A DNA stretch of 64,000 nt from Alcanivoracaceae bacterium (GTDB lineage Bacteria; Pseudomonadota; Gammaproteobacteria; Pseudomonadales; Alcanivoracaceae), in assembly GCA_029210325.1 (NCBI GenBank), contig JARGPU010000001.1, positions 10,126-74,125 on the forward strand, in the 5' to 3' direction. Below are positions 10,268 through 20,510 of the stretch, in pieces; position 1 is the first letter of the stretch, and every line of letters starts with the position of its first letter. The notes under the pieces are model-generated. The model did no database searches. It was given only the letters and a program-made list of their open reading frames with translations, and was not told the DNA's origin. The position numbers and the translations under genes were made by a program.

Positions 10268-11403
10268 CAGCGAATCTCCCTTGTGCGGCTGCCATAACCA
10301 GTTTGCGGGCGCTCACTTGCCGATGAGGACTTCGGTGCAGCCACGCCACTGGCGCTAGTGGAAGGCTCTGCCAGAGCACGGCTTTCCTTCTGCTGGCGGA
10401 TCATCTGATCAAGCGGCAGATAGAGCATGTTGTTGCCGGACTTGGTATCGATCAGCACCTTGCTGGCACCACTCAATACCTGCTCCAGAGTTTCCAGATA
10501 GAGACGATCACGAGTGATAGCCGGGGCGCGACGATATTCAGTTAGCAAGGCTTCGAAGCGCTGCGCATCACCTTGGGAACGCGCTACCACCTGCTCCTTA
10601 TATGCCTGCGCTTCTTCGCGTAGACGACGGGCGCGGCCACTGGCATCTGGAATCACACCATTGGCATAGGTCTGAGCTTCATTGCGGAAGCGCTCTTCGT
10701 CTTCCTTGGCCCGGGCCACATCATCAAATGCATCACGCACAGCTTCCGGGGCGGCGGTGCGGTCAAGAATCAGCTCAACGATCAGCAAGCCGGTGTTGTA
10801 TTGATCCAGATATTTCTGCAGACGAGTGCCCACATCAGCGCCGATCCGCTCACGCTCTTCGATCAGCACCTGATCCATGGTGGAAGCACCCACCACCTGA
10901 CGCAGGGCACTCTCGACCGCATGCTTAAGCACGGCTTCCGAATCAGCCACGCGCAATACATAGGTCTGTGCATCCACCACCTTGTACTGCACCTTGAGGT
11001 TTACGCCGACAATGTTTGTGTCGCGGGTCAGCATCTCTTCGCGCACGCTGTGCTCGCGCACCTGATCCACGTTGACCCGACGGAAGGTTTCCACGGGCGG
11101 CCAGTGCCAGTTAAGGCCCGGGCCCAAAGTGCGATCATATTTACCGAAGCTAAGCACCACGGCACGATCCTGCTGCTGCACCGTGAAGGCGCCCCAGAAC
11201 AGATAGAGCAGCACCAGCGCCAGCAGCACGATCGCCACCACGGCACCGCCGCCACCATTAGTGCCGCCGCCTTTACCGCCAAACAGGCCGGAAAACTTGC
11301 CGCGCAGGTTCTTCAGTACTTCGTCCAGATCAGGCGGGCCCTGATCACCACCGCCACCCCAAGGGTCTCGGGGCTTGTTTCCGCCAGGTTCGTTCCAGGC
11401 CAT
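10267..11403 (-). CDS. hflK: HflK, SPFH/prohibitin-domain modulator of FtsH
   Basis: Partner of HflC. The 378-aa product starts with the typical HflK N-terminal motif MAWNEPGG and a Gly/Asp-rich cytoplasmic tail, followed by one transmembrane helix (about residues 55-74, AVVAIVLLALVLLYLFWGAF), a band-7 domain beginning VQQQDRAVVLSFGKYD, and a long helical region. A Ser/Pro-rich C-terminus (about residues 335-378) is longer than the conserved core. It lies 21 bp after hflX and directly overlaps hflC. Confidence 0.96.
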   Translation of the reverse strand: MAWNEPGGNKPRDPWGGGGDQGPPDLDEVLKNLRGKFSGLFGGKGGGTNGGGGAVVAIVLLALVLLYLFWGAFTVQQQDRAVVLSFGKYDRTLGPGLNWHWPPVETFRRVNVDQVREHSVREEMLTRDTNIVGVNLKVQYKVVDAQTYVLRVADSEAVLKHAVESALRQVVGASTMDQVLIEERERIGADVGTRLQKYLDQYNTGLLIVELILDRTAAPEAVRDAFDDVARAKEDEERFRNEAQTYANGVIPDASGRARRLREEAQAYKEQVVARSQGDAQRFEALLTEYRRAPAITRDRLYLETLEQVLSGASKVLIDTKSGNNMLYLPLDQMIRQQKESRALAEPSTSASGVAAPKSSSASERPQTGYGSRTREIR

Positions 11404-11424
11404 TGAATTCTCCGCATTTCGCGC

Positions 11425-12786
11425 TTAGTGAGAGGCTTCGGGATTGTAGGAAGGCTCATTTTCCACTGCAACCTCAGGGTATGCCGTGAAGACATCCTGC
11501 TCATCCAGCTGCGCTTCGCGCAACAGGCGCAGGAAGTGTACCCGGTTCAGACGCACTCTGAGTAAAAGATTGCCGTCAGCAGTGGTCTGTTCGGCTAAAA
11601 CTTCGCCTGCTTCATGTAGCCTGGCCCGCAGCCGACCGGCCGCAACCGCCGGCAGCACAATCCAGCGATCCACCCAATTAGCGGCCAAGCGCTCTGCCAT
11701 GGCCCGATGCAGTAGCTCGATACCCTCGCCGGTCACCGCCGACAGCCATACCCGCACGGCCAGACCTTCATCGTCTCGATCAATGCGAGGAGGCGTGTCC
11801 AGCAGATCGGTCTTGTTGAATACATGCAACACAGGAACTTGATCAGCGCCGATCTCCTCCAGCACCGCATCCACCGCAGCAATATTCTCATCCCGCTCCT
11901 CACTGGCGGAATCAGTAACATGGAGCAGCAACCCAGCGCTCAGGGTTTCCTCAAGCGTGGCCCGAAAGGCCTCCACCAGACGGTGAGGCAGGTGCCGGAT
12001 AAAGCCCACGGTGTCCGCCAGAATAGTCGGCCCGACACCGGGAATACGTACCTTGCGCAGGGTCGGATCCAGCGTCGCGAACAGCTGGTCAGCGACATAA
12101 ACGTCCGCATTGGTAAGGCGATTGAACAGGGTCGACTTGCCAGCGTTGGTATAACCGACCAGTGACACCAGCGGCGTTTCCGCGCGCTGCCGGGCGCGAC
12201 GCCCCTGGGAGCGCTGGCTACGGACCTTCTCGACCCGCGCCTCAATAGCGCGGATGCGCTCACGCACCAAACGACGGTCAGTCTCCAGCTGGGTTTCACC
12301 CGGGCCGCGCAAACCAATACCACCCTTCTGTCGCTCCAGGTGGGTCCAGCCACGCACCAGCCGGGTCTGCATGTGTCGCAACTGCGCCAGCTCGACTTGC
12401 AGGCGGCCCTCATGGGTGCGCGCGCGCTGGGCGAAGATATCCAGAATCAGGCCCGTGCGATCCAGTACCCGAGTCTTTACCACCCGCTCGATATTACGTT
12501 CCTGCGCCGGTGTCAGAGCATGATTGAACAGAACCACGTCAATTTCGTGCTCGACCACCAGCTCGGCGATCTCTTCCGCCTTTCCGGAACCGACATAAAG
12601 CGCAGCGTCAGGACGGTCACGACGACCAGTAACCTGCAGAATCGGCAGCACACCACTGGACGACACCAGATGGTGGAATTCATCAAGATCCTCCCGGCCG
12701 GCACCATCCGGGAGGTCCATATGCACCAGCAGCGCCCGCTCACCAACATCAGTGCGGGTTGCTTCGGTACTGTCAAACAGATCCAT
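11425..12786 (-). CDS. hflX: GTPase HflX
   Basis: Ribosome-associated GTPase that in its family splits stalled or stressed 70S ribosomes. The product is 453 aa from the ATG at 12786, which has GAGG seven bases upstream; a TTG three bases earlier is less likely. The N-terminal HflX domain (with GGIGLRGPGETQLETDRR near residue 152) is followed by a G domain: G1 GYTNAGKSTLFN near residue 205, G3 DTVGFIRHLP near residue 253, G4 NKTD near residue 323. A 26-residue family C-terminus follows. It sits between hfq and hflK as in many gammaproteobacteria. Confidence 0.96.
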   Translation of the reverse strand: MDLFDSTEATRTDVGERALLVHMDLPDGAGREDLDEFHHLVSSSGVLPILQVTGRRDRPDAALYVGSGKAEEIAELVVEHEIDVVLFNHALTPAQERNIERVVKTRVLDRTGLILDIFAQRARTHEGRLQVELAQLRHMQTRLVRGWTHLERQKGGIGLRGPGETQLETDRRLVRERIRAIEARVEKVRSQRSQGRRARQRAETPLVSLVGYTNAGKSTLFNRLTNADVYVADQLFATLDPTLRKVRIPGVGPTILADTVGFIRHLPHRLVEAFRATLEETLSAGLLLHVTDSASEERDENIAAVDAVLEEIGADQVPVLHVFNKTDLLDTPPRIDRDDEGLAVRVWLSAVTGEGIELLHRAMAERLAANWVDRWIVLPAVAAGRLRARLHEAGEVLAEQTTADGNLLLRVRLNRVHFLRLLREAQLDEQDVFTAYPEVAVENEPSYNPEASH

Positions 12787-12802
12787 CAACAGGCCTCAGC
12801 AC

Positions 12803-12829
12803 AAAAAGCCACGCGATGCGTGGCTTTTT
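12803..12829 (-). terminator. Intrinsic terminator / attenuator between hfq and hflX
   Basis: A run of A, arms GCCACGC and GCGTGGC with a three-base loop, and a run of T on either strand. It begins 30 bases after the hfq stop and ends 17 bases before the hflX start, so full termination would leave hflX dependent on its own promoter or on readthrough. Confidence 0.8.
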
Positions 12830-12858
12830 GCAGATTCAATGATCGTCGTTTAATGCAA

Positions 12859-13125
12859 TCAATCAGCGTCGTAGTCATCATCCGCCGGCAGGCCATTATG
12901 ACCCACTGGAGTGGTGGTACGCGGATTGCGCGCCGGCACCACGGTAGAAATAGCGTGCTTGTATACCATCTGGCTGACGGCATTCTTCAGCAACACCACA
13001 TATTGATCAAAGGACTCAATCTGCCCCTGCAGCTTGATGCCGTTGACCAGAAAAATAGAAACCGGAATACGCTCTTTCCGCAGGGCGTTCAGGAAAGGGT
13101 CTTGTAGCGAGTGCCCTTTTGACAT
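12859..13125 (-). CDS. hfq: RNA chaperone Hfq
   Basis: Hexameric Sm-like protein that pairs small RNAs with mRNAs. From the ATG at 13125 (AAGGAG nine bases upstream) the product is 88 aa. It shows Sm1 ([25 protein letters not shown]) and Sm2 ([20 protein letters not shown] with the YKH motif) with the Gln8, Lys56-type and His57-type RNA-binding residues. The C-terminal tail is short and acidic (ADDDYDAD), as in many gammaproteobacteria outside the enterics. The frame upstream to 13251 is not part of it. Confidence 0.98.
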   Translation of the reverse strand: MSKGHSLQDPFLNALRKERIPVSIFLVNGIKLQGQIESFDQYVVLLKNAVSQMVYKHAISTVVPARNPRTTTPVGHNGLPADDDYDAD

Positions 13126-13247
13126 GTCAGTAACTCCTTGGATGATCCTTAAAAAATGGGCGCCCAGCAGTTCGGGCAAGTTTTTGCACAGCCTTTCAGC
13201 AAAACATGGATCAGCACAGCTATTGGCTTCCAGCCTGCTGCTTGCGG

Positions 13248-14225
13248 TCAACTAAACACCGAATCCAGCAAGGGCGCAAGCCGGTTTTCCAGCCGCTCAA
13301 TCAGTTGCGGGTGGTCACTATCGAACCACTCCAGCTCTGGCCACCCTCGCAGCCAGGTGAACTGTCGCTTGGCCAGCTGACGGGTCGCGATAATGCCGCG
13401 ATCCACCATTTCTTCATAACTATACAAACCGTCGAGATAGTCCCAGACCTGCCGATAACCGACTGCCTTGATGGCGGGCAGTTCCCGATGCAGGTCCCCG
13501 CGAGACTTCAGCTGCCGCACCTCTTCCACCAGCCCGTCTTCAAGCATGGTGTGAAAGCGAATAGCAATGCGCTCATGTAGCAGCGCCCGGGAAGTCGGAG
13601 CCAGCGCCAGACAAGTCGCAGTATACGGAAAAGCCTGACTAGGATTTTCTTCTGTGTCAGACAATGCGACAGACTTCTGCTTTCTATGCAATGCCGACAG
13701 CGGCTCACCGGTCAGGCGATAGACCTCCAGCGCCCGCTGCAGGCGCTGGCCGTCATTGGGCTTCAGCCGGGCAGCTGTTTCCGGATCCACCTCAGCCAGC
13801 TGACGATGCACCTCCGGCCAGCCATGTTCACGGGCGATGGCATCAATGGCTTCACGCACTACAGGATCAGCGGCAGGCAAGTCCGCCAACCCCTGCTGTA
13901 GCGCCTTGAAATACAACATGGTGCCGCCAACCAGCAGCGGAATCTTGCCGTTGGCATGGATATCGGCGATCTCGCCCAGGGCATCTTCACGAAACCGGGC
14001 GGCAGAATAGGGTTCGCATGGATCGAGAAAGCCGAGCAAGCGATGCGGAGCTTTTGCCAGCACCTGCGGCTCCGGCCTCGCCGCACCAATCTCCAGGCCC
14101 TGATAAACAAGTGCAGAATCAACATTGATGATTTCCAGCGGCAAGCGCTGCACCAGCTCCACTGCGGCACCGGTTTTGCCAGAGCAGGTGGGCCCCATCA
14201 GAAATATTACCGGCGGGTTCGACAC
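13248..14225 (-). CDS. miaA: tRNA dimethylallyltransferase MiaA
   Basis: Transfers a dimethylallyl group to A37 of tRNAs reading UNN codons. At 325 aa it has the P-loop GPTCSGKT at residues 11-18, the substrate motif [18 protein letters not shown] near residue 34, [12 protein letters not shown] near residue 98, and the C-terminal [14 protein letters not shown] Arg-rich stretch. It follows mutL by one base (mutL stop 14227, miaA start 14225) and precedes hfq by 122 bp, the classical mutL-miaA-hfq arrangement. Confidence 0.97.
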   Translation of the reverse strand: MSNPPVIFLMGPTCSGKTGAAVELVQRLPLEIINVDSALVYQGLEIGAARPEPQVLAKAPHRLLGFLDPCEPYSAARFREDALGEIADIHANGKIPLLVGGTMLYFKALQQGLADLPAADPVVREAIDAIAREHGWPEVHRQLAEVDPETAARLKPNDGQRLQRALEVYRLTGEPLSALHRKQKSVALSDTEENPSQAFPYTATCLALAPTSRALLHERIAIRFHTMLEDGLVEEVRQLKSRGDLHRELPAIKAVGYRQVWDYLDGLYSYEEMVDRGIIATRQLAKRQFTWLRGWPELEWFDSDHPQLIERLENRLAPLLDSVFS

Positions 14226-14226
14226 C

Positions 14227-16050
14227 TTAACGGCCCCGCATAAACAGGCGGTCCAGTTCCTTCAGCGACATTTGCGTCCAGGTTGGCCGGCCATGATTGC
14301 ACTGGCCGCTGCGCTCGGTGGCTTCCATATCACGCAGCAGGCCATTCATCTCGGCAATGGTCAGCTTGCGGTTGGCACGGACACTGCCGTGACAGGCCAT
14401 AGTGGAAAGCAACTCGTCTAACACCGCCTCGATGCGGCTGCTGCTGCCGTGGCTAAGCAAATCCGACAACACATCGCGGACCAGCGCCTCATGGTTGGCC
14501 TCACGCATTAGCGCTGGCACTTCCCGAACAATCAACGTTTCCGGGCCGGCTCGCTGAATAACAAAACCGAGCCGCTGGAACACCTCTGGCGACTGTTCTG
14601 CAAAGTCCGCTTCACGACTGGATACCGCCATGGACACCGGCACCAGTAGCGGCTGACTGCGCACCTTGTCTTCCGCCCAGGAGGTTTTCAGGCGCTCGTA
14701 GGTGATTCGTTCATGGGCGGCGTGCATGTCCACCAGCACCATGCCATCGGCATTTTCCGCCAGAATATAAATGCCGTGTATCTGCGCCACGGCAAAGCCG
14801 AGCGGTGGTGCCACATCGTCGGCCGCGGGTGCGAATGCGGCTGACGACTCTTCCACCCGAGGGCGCAGCAGATCGCCGTAACGGGCAGCCTGCTGGTGTC
14901 CTTCACCAGCAAACATCGGCGAACGATTCTGCGGCATGCCCAGCGCCAGACCTGACTGCTGGGACGGCATGGGCTGCGCGGACGACATGGCCACGTCATT
15001 GTTCACTACAGAATCATCGGCGCGAGTCGGCTGCGTCTCTGCCCCTGGACGCACCTCGGCGATGGCACGGTGCAGGGAGCGATAGAGAAAATCATGCACC
15101 ATGCGCTGCTCACGAAAGCGCACCTCATGTTTGGTGGGATGAACGTTAACGTCCACCTGGGCTGGGTCCAGCTCAAAAAACAGAACATAGGCAGGATGAC
15201 GACCGTGATACAGCACATCCCGATAGGCCTGGCGCACCGCATGACTGACCACCCGATCACGAATTACCCGCCCGTTAACAAAGAAATATTGCAGATCAGA
15301 CTGCGACCGGGAAAAGGTCGGCAAGCCAAGCCAGCCATGCAGGCGCAAACCACCGTGCTCGATATTGACGGCGATGGACTGCTCCATAAAAGCGCTGCCA
15401 CACAGCTTGGCAACCCGCTGGGCACGATGGACATCCGTGGTTGCGGCAGGCAACTGATGGATTACTTTCTGGTTATGCATCAAACGAAATGCGGTGGCGA
15501 ACTCGCTCAAGGCAATGCGCCGAAATACTTCTTCAAGATGATTGAACTCGGTTTTTTCAGCGCGTAAAAAACGACGCCGGGCCGGGGTATTAAAAAACAG
15601 ATCGCGCATTTCCACGCTGGTACCACGCGGATGGGCCGCCGGCTGCACTTGGGCCGCCATGTCTCGCCCTTCCACCGACACCTGCCAACCTTCCGCACTA
15701 TCGGCCACATTAGAAGTAAGTGTCAGACGCGACACGGAACTGATTGCCGCCAGTGCTTCACCACGAAATCCCAGCGAGCCAATTGCCTCCAGGTCATCAA
15801 GTGTACGAATCTTACTGGTGGCATGACGGGATAGCGCCAGGGGCAAATCATCTGCACCAATACCGCCGCCATTATCCCGCACCCGGATCAGCTTGACGCC
15901 GCCCTGCTCCGCATCTACCTGAATTTGATCGGCACCTGCATCCAGAGCATTTTCCAGCAACTCTTTAACCACAGACGCAGGCCGCTCCACCACCTCACCG
16001 GCAGCAATCTGGTTGGCCAAACGCGGATCAAGCAACTGGATACGAGACAA
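14227..16050 (-). CDS. mutL: DNA mismatch repair protein MutL
   Basis: Homodimeric GHKL ATPase that couples MutS mismatch recognition to downstream repair. I place the start at the TTG at 16050, giving [20 protein letters not shown], the universal N-terminus; a TTG at 16062 adds four odd residues. The product is 607 aa. ATPase motifs: [11 protein letters not shown] (Asn of motif I), RDNGGGI (motif II), [13 protein letters not shown] (motif III). The C-terminal dimerisation domain begins around residue 420 ([18 protein letters not shown]). The motif [10 protein letters not shown] near the end is the usual MutL C-terminus. The endonuclease DQHAAHERI is DMHAAHERI here; whether it has endonuclease activity cannot be read directly. 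Confidence 0.96.
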   Translation of the reverse strand: MSRIQLLDPRLANQIAAGEVVERPASVVKELLENALDAGADQIQVDAEQGGVKLIRVRDNGGGIGADDLPLALSRHATSKIRTLDDLEAIGSLGFRGEALAAISSVSRLTLTSNVADSAEGWQVSVEGRDMAAQVQPAAHPRGTSVEMRDLFFNTPARRRFLRAEKTEFNHLEEVFRRIALSEFATAFRLMHNQKVIHQLPAATTDVHRAQRVAKLCGSAFMEQSIAVNIEHGGLRLHGWLGLPTFSRSQSDLQYFFVNGRVIRDRVVSHAVRQAYRDVLYHGRHPAYVLFFELDPAQVDVNVHPTKHEVRFREQRMVHDFLYRSLHRAIAEVRPGAETQPTRADDSVVNNDVAMSSAQPMPSQQSGLALGMPQNRSPMFAGEGHQQAARYGDLLRPRVEESSAAFAPAADDVAPPLGFAVAQIHGIYILAENADGMVLVDMHAAHERITYERLKTSWAEDKVRSQPLLVPVSMAVSSREADFAEQSPEVFQRLGFVIQRAGPETLIVREVPALMREANHEALVRDVLSDLLSHGSSSRIEAVLDELLSTMACHGSVRANRKLTIAEMNGLLRDMEATERSGQCNHGRPTWTQMSLKELDRLFMRGR

Positions 16051-16086
16051 ACAACACCCCAACTAGAACTTTGCTAAAAACACCAA

Positions 16087-17442
16087 TTAACCCGGCGGAA
16101 TTCTCAATACCTGACCCGCACGAATCTTGTCGCCACGTAGCTTGTTATGCTCTCGCAGGGAGTTTTCTGAAATATCATAACGACGCGCAATGGAAGAAAT
16201 TGTCTCGCCACTATTAATCTTGTGGGTGGCAGGACGAACACCACCGCGACTACGCAGCAACGCATAGTAGGTTTCTGGTTTCGGGTGCATCTCAAAATAC
16301 TTGTGCAGCCCACCGACAATAGCCTTGGCCATTTTTTCCTGATGGGCACTGCTACGCAGATTTTTCTCTTCGGTGCGATTGGAAATAAAACCGGTTTCAA
16401 CCAGCAGCGACACCATGCTCGGCTCTTTCAACACGGCAAAGCCGGCCTGTTCCACCTTCCTGCGATCGCCATGCAGCTTGGTCACCTGGCCCATCTCTTC
16501 AAGAATCATTCTACCCAGCACCAAGCTGTGGGTAAGCGATCCCGAGGTGGTCAAATCCGCAATCACATTAAGCAGCGAATTATTCTCCCGCTCTTCTTTA
16601 TAGACACCGGCAACCTTGTCCGAGTCGTTAGCGATGCGGGCAAGATAGCCCGCTCTGGCGCTTGTAGAGCCGTGATGGGATAGAGCAAAAACCGACGCGC
16701 CATGGGCGCGGGAATCGGTAAAGGCATCCGCATGGATGGACAGGAATACATCCGCATTATATTTGTCAGCAGCGATGCGGCGACGATCTGCCAGTGGCAC
16801 ATAGTAATCGCCAGTGCGTACCAGCACTGCACGCATGCCAGGCTGACGATTGATATGGTCCGCCAACCGCTTGCCTATTTGCAGCACAATATCTTTTTCG
16901 CGGGCACCGCTGGGGCCAATGGCCCCCGGATCCTGACCACCATGCCCCGGGTCCAGCGCAACCACCATGGGCCGGAAATCTGCCAGAGTTTCACCCAACG
17001 GTGATGTGGAAATAGTTGCCACCTGCTTCGGCGGATCTTCGGGATCCAGATCTGCCAGCAGATCAATAACCAGCCGCCAACCGCTGCCTTCGCTGGGCGC
17101 CAACATGGAGGTCTTGGGCCGCTGGGCGCTGGTCAGGTCCAGCACCACCCGCACCTTGTCAGCGGCATGCTGGCCGGTGCGAATTTCCCGTATGGGCGAG
17201 TTACGCAAATCCAGCGTGGAGAAATCGAAATTCAGGGCGGCGCCATCCAGATCCACCACAATACGATCCGGATTACCCAGCTTGTTAACGGTGTGCTGAA
17301 GGGGGGCCTGCAGATCAAAAACGATGCGGGTAGCGTCCGGTGACTTGCTCATGCGCACCGAATCGATCTGCTGCGCCGCCATTGCCGCACTAGCGGCACA
17401 GCACATCAGCACAATCAGCATCCGCAAAAGCCAGTTCGTCAT
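16087..17442 (-). CDS. amiB: N-acetylmuramoyl-L-alanine amidase with AMIN and LysM domains
   Basis: Periplasmic zinc amidase that cuts the lactyl-peptide bond of peptidoglycan during daughter-cell separation. The 451-aa product starts at the ATG at 17442, which overlaps the tsaE stop by four bases; a signal peptide ends near residue 22 (AAMA). An AMIN domain (residues 25-130) precedes the Amidase_3 domain: ALDPGHGGQDPGAIG (zinc His), the Glu of REKDIVLQIGKRL, FLSIHADAF (second His), LVETGFISN (catalytic Glu). A C-terminal LysM module (about residues 405-449, HKINSGETISSIARRYDI) binds peptidoglycan. The LysM domain makes AmiB of Pseudomonas the closest match I can recall; AmiC cannot be excluded. 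Confidence 0.93.
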   Translation of the reverse strand: MTNWLLRMLIVLMCCAASAAMAAQQIDSVRMSKSPDATRIVFDLQAPLQHTVNKLGNPDRIVVDLDGAALNFDFSTLDLRNSPIREIRTGQHAADKVRVVLDLTSAQRPKTSMLAPSEGSGWRLVIDLLADLDPEDPPKQVATISTSPLGETLADFRPMVVALDPGHGGQDPGAIGPSGAREKDIVLQIGKRLADHINRQPGMRAVLVRTGDYYVPLADRRRIAADKYNADVFLSIHADAFTDSRAHGASVFALSHHGSTSARAGYLARIANDSDKVAGVYKEERENNSLLNVIADLTTSGSLTHSLVLGRMILEEMGQVTKLHGDRRKVEQAGFAVLKEPSMVSLLVETGFISNRTEEKNLRSSAHQEKMAKAIVGGLHKYFEMHPKPETYYALLRSRGGVRPATHKINSGETISSIARRYDISENSLREHNKLRGDKIRAGQVLRIPPG

Positions 17443-17873
17443 GCCTGTCCGGACTCCGGAAATGTCAGTGTCGCCGCTCGCCCACCGTTGGTCGGTATCA
17501 GCGAGACAATCAATGCAGGTTCCGGCAATGCCGCACCGGCTTGTTGCGGCCACTCTACCAGACACAGTGCATCCCGGTCGAAATAGTCACGGCCACCAAT
17601 CATCTCCAACTCTTCCGGATCGCTTAGCCGGTAAAGATCAAAATGGTAAACCGGCACATCAGCAAACTGGTACGGCTCAACAATGGTATAGGTGGGGCTT
17701 TTTACCGCGCCGACATGGCCCAGCGCCCGTAGCCAGCCACGCACCAGGGTGGTTTTACCGGCCCCCAGATCACCCTGCAGCCAGACCACCCCGGAAGTTA
17801 TCCGTTTTGCCAACGCGGCACCGAGGGCCTCGGTGGCGGCTTCATCGGCAAGCTGAATTGTTTCGCTGATCAC
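17439..17873 (-). CDS. tsaE: tRNA threonylcarbamoyladenosine biosynthesis protein TsaE
   Basis: ATPase that works with TsaB, TsaC and TsaD to make t6A37 in tRNAs. The 144-aa product has the Walker A GDLGAGKTT at residues 34-42, the SPTYTIVEPY motif near residue 59, HFDLYRLSDPEELE near residue 78 and LVEWP near residue 106, all diagnostic. It overlaps nnrD (four bases) and amiB (four bases), so all three are translationally coupled. Confidence 0.97.
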   Translation of the reverse strand: MISETIQLADEAATEALGAALAKRITSGVVWLQGDLGAGKTTLVRGWLRALGHVGAVKSPTYTIVEPYQFADVPVYHFDLYRLSDPEELEMIGGRDYFDRDALCLVEWPQQAGAALPEPALIVSLIPTNGGRAATLTFPESGQA

Positions 17874-19387
17874 TCATCAATCCCGTTTTCAATTCCGTTA
17901 ACCAAGCGCCGCACATGGGGCAGCAGATCGGTGGCCAGCAAGCCGCGCTCGCCCTGATGCAGTACCGCACGATCCGCCGCCAGACCATGCACCAGCGCAG
18001 CAAAGCGGGCCGCATCATAAGGCTTAATACCCTGACCAAGCAGCGCGCCGATAATTCCCGACAGCACATCGCCCATGCCACCGCTGGCCATCCCCGGATT
18101 GCCCGCATGTGCCAGCGCCACCGGCTGGTCAGTACAGGCAATCAGGGTGCCCGCACCTTTCAGCAGCACGGTGGACTGATAGCGCGAGGTCAACTCATGC
18201 ACAGCGGCAAAGCGATCCGCCTGCACGGCGCGGGCATCGCTGTTCAGCAGCCGCCCCGCCTCACCGGGATGGGGCGTCAACACCGCCGGCGCCTGCCAGT
18301 GCAACTGGTGCTGGGCAATCAGATTCAAGGCATCCGCATCCAGCACCAGCGGCAGGCCACTTTCCAGCACCTTGCCAAGCAAGCCAAAGCCCCAAGCGTT
18401 CTGGCCAAGACCGGGACCACAAACCACCACGCTGGCGCGCTTCAGTAGCGGCTGCAGATCATCGCCATGCTCAACGCCACGCACCATGATCTCCGGGCGT
18501 CGCCCGAGCAGCGCATTAACATGCTCTGGCCGGGTGGCCACACTGATCAGGCCGGCACCGCTGCGTGCCGCCGCCTCCGCCGCCAGTAACACCGCACCGG
18601 CGTAACCATAATCCCCCCCCACCACCAGCACATGACCATGATCACCCTTATGGGCATCGCGGCGCCGACGGGGCAACAACGTACTCAGCTGATGCATATC
18701 CACCATGCGGCAATCGGCGGCAAGGGAGAGCTGCACCGACTCTGGAATGGCCAAATCCTCGAAATACAGCCGCCCAGTGAGGGCCGGCCCGGCTCCCGTT
18801 AGCAGACCGCGCTTCATGCCAACAAAGGTGGTGGTGACATCGGCGCTCAAGGCGGCGCCCAGCACCGCGCCGGTATCCGCGCTAAGCCCGGAAGGAATAT
18901 CCAGCGCTAACAGGGGCAAGCCACTGGCATTGATATGCCCAATCAGCCCCGCCAATGCCGGCCGCACCGTGCCTGCCAGCCCGGTACCAAGCAGACCATC
19001 AACCACCAGATCATGGCCAGACAGGTCCGGCAGCACCTCCGCCAACACCGTCACCGGCACCCCCTCCGCCAGGGCCCGCTCTGCCATGGAGCGCGCATCG
19101 CCGCGCAAGAACTCAATCGCCACGGTGGCATATACCTGTGGGTGCAGCCCGGCGTTCTGCGCCAGCAACGCCACCACATAGCCGTCACCACCATTATTAC
19201 CTGCGCCACAGATCACCGCCGGCGACTGACAATGGGGCCAATGCTCCTGCAGCCGCCGAAACGCCGCCTCCCCCGCCCGCACCATTAGCGTCTCGCCGGC
19301 GATACCGGCTTGCTCAATGGCTCGCCGATCCAGCTCGCGCACGCCGGCCGCGTCATGCAGCATTTCTGGAAACTGTGTGGCCGTCAT
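17870..19387 (-). CDS. nnrD: Bifunctional NAD(P)H-hydrate epimerase / ADP-dependent NAD(P)HX dehydratase
   Basis: Repairs damaged hydrated NAD(P)H. The 505-aa product is a fusion. The N-terminal YjeF_N epimerase domain (residues 1-215) has GAGNNGGDGYVVA near residue 61 and DIPSGLSADTG near residue 158. The C-terminal YjeF_C kinase-like dehydratase has VVGGDYGYAGA near residue 252, CGPGLGQ, LDADALNLIA, LTPHPGEAGRLL and the phosphate-binding GNPGMASGGMGDVLSG near residue 433. It starts 58 bp from the divergent queG and heads the nnrD-tsaE-amiB-mutL-miaA run. Confidence 0.95.
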   Translation of the reverse strand: MTATQFPEMLHDAAGVRELDRRAIEQAGIAGETLMVRAGEAAFRRLQEHWPHCQSPAVICGAGNNGGDGYVVALLAQNAGLHPQVYATVAIEFLRGDARSMAERALAEGVPVTVLAEVLPDLSGHDLVVDGLLGTGLAGTVRPALAGLIGHINASGLPLLALDIPSGLSADTGAVLGAALSADVTTTFVGMKRGLLTGAGPALTGRLYFEDLAIPESVQLSLAADCRMVDMHQLSTLLPRRRRDAHKGDHGHVLVVGGDYGYAGAVLLAAEAAARSGAGLISVATRPEHVNALLGRRPEIMVRGVEHGDDLQPLLKRASVVVCGPGLGQNAWGFGLLGKVLESGLPLVLDADALNLIAQHQLHWQAPAVLTPHPGEAGRLLNSDARAVQADRFAAVHELTSRYQSTVLLKGAGTLIACTDQPVALAHAGNPGMASGGMGDVLSGIIGALLGQGIKPYDAARFAALVHGLAADRAVLHQGERGLLATDLLPHVRRLVNGIENGIDE

Positions 19388-19445
19388 ATTTGCACCCTGT
19401 GTAATTGCCGTCGATTATAGCCCTCCCTGAAGGCGAGCTCATGAT

Positions 19446-20510
19446 GTGTCTGTAGATCTTGGCGAACTGGCGACACAAATCAGACACTGGGGCCGAGAAC
19501 TCGGCTTCCAGCAGGTCGGTATTGCCGATATCGACCTGACCCTGGCCGAACAGCGGCTGGATGCCTGGCTGGCCGACGGCCATCAGGCGGGCATGGACTG
19601 GATGGCCGCCCACGGCCGCAAACGCAGTCGCCCAGCGGATCTGGAACCGGGAACCCTGCGGGTCATCTCGCTACGTATGGACTATCTACCCGCCGACACC
19701 GCCACCATGGAACTGCTGCGCGACCCGGACAAGGCCTATATCTCGCGCTACGCCCTGGGCCGGGACTACCACAAGCTGATCCGCAAACGCCTCGGCAAAC
19801 TGGCCGACCAAATCCGCCACGCAGTAAAAGACAGCGAACTGGCCCGCGCCTTCGTCGACAGCGCCCCGGTAATGGAAAAGCCTCTGGCGGAAAAAGCCGG
19901 CCTCGGCTGGCAAGGCAAACACACCCTGATCATCAACCGTAAAGCAGGTAGCTGGTTCTTTCTTGGCGAGATCTACACCGACCTTGCCCTGCCGGTGGAC
20001 CAACCGGCCAGCAACCACTGCGGCAGCTGCAGCGCCTGTATCGACATCTGCCCCACCGCCGCAATCATCGCGCCGTATCAACTCGACGCCGGCAAGTGCA
20101 TTTCCTATCTGACCATCGAGCACAAAGGCGCCATCCCCACTGAGCTGCGCCCACTGATCGGCAACCGCATATTCGGCTGCGACGACTGCCAACTGGTGTG
20201 CCCGTGGAATCGCTTTGCCCGACACAGCGAGGAAGGTGACTTCCAACCACGCCACGGACTCGACCAGGCCTCCCTGCTGGAACTGTTTATGTGGACCGAG
20301 GATGAGTTCCTGCAACGCACCGAGGGCTCTCCGATTCGCCGCACTGGTTATACGGGATGGCTGAGAAATCTGGCAGTAGCGCTGGGAAATGGATCCGCGT
20401 CGGCGGAGGTGATTACCGCCTTGCAGAAGCGCCAAAAAGACGTACCGGAAATGGTAAAGGAGCATGTGGACTGGGCGCTTGAGAGGCTTTGCTCAACGGC
20501 CGCCGGATGA
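19446..20510 (+). CDS. queG: Epoxyqueuosine reductase QueG
   Basis: Cobalamin- and [4Fe-4S]-dependent enzyme for the last step of queuosine synthesis in tRNA. The product is 354 aa from a GTG at 19446; overlapping ATGs at 19441 and 19444 are out of frame or run into a stop. The N-terminal DUF1730 region has DYLPAD near residue 78 and SRYALGRDYHK near residue 97. Ferredoxin-like cluster motifs follow: CGSCSACIDICPTAAI near residue 193 and CDDCQLVCPWNRFA near residue 249. The short C-terminus (residues 300-354) has HEAT-like helices. In Pseudomonas queG is followed by orn; here about 9.6 kb of accessory DNA lies between. Confidence 0.97.
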   Translation: MSVDLGELATQIRHWGRELGFQQVGIADIDLTLAEQRLDAWLADGHQAGMDWMAAHGRKRSRPADLEPGTLRVISLRMDYLPADTATMELLRDPDKAYISRYALGRDYHKLIRKRLGKLADQIRHAVKDSELARAFVDSAPVMEKPLAEKAGLGWQGKHTLIINRKAGSWFFLGEIYTDLALPVDQPASNHCGSCSACIDICPTAAIIAPYQLDAGKCISYLTIEHKGAIPTELRPLIGNRIFGCDDCQLVCPWNRFARHSEEGDFQPRHGLDQASLLELFMWTEDEFLQRTEGSPIRRTGYTGWLRNLAVALGNGSASAEVITALQKRQKDVPEMVKEHVDWALERLCSTAAG

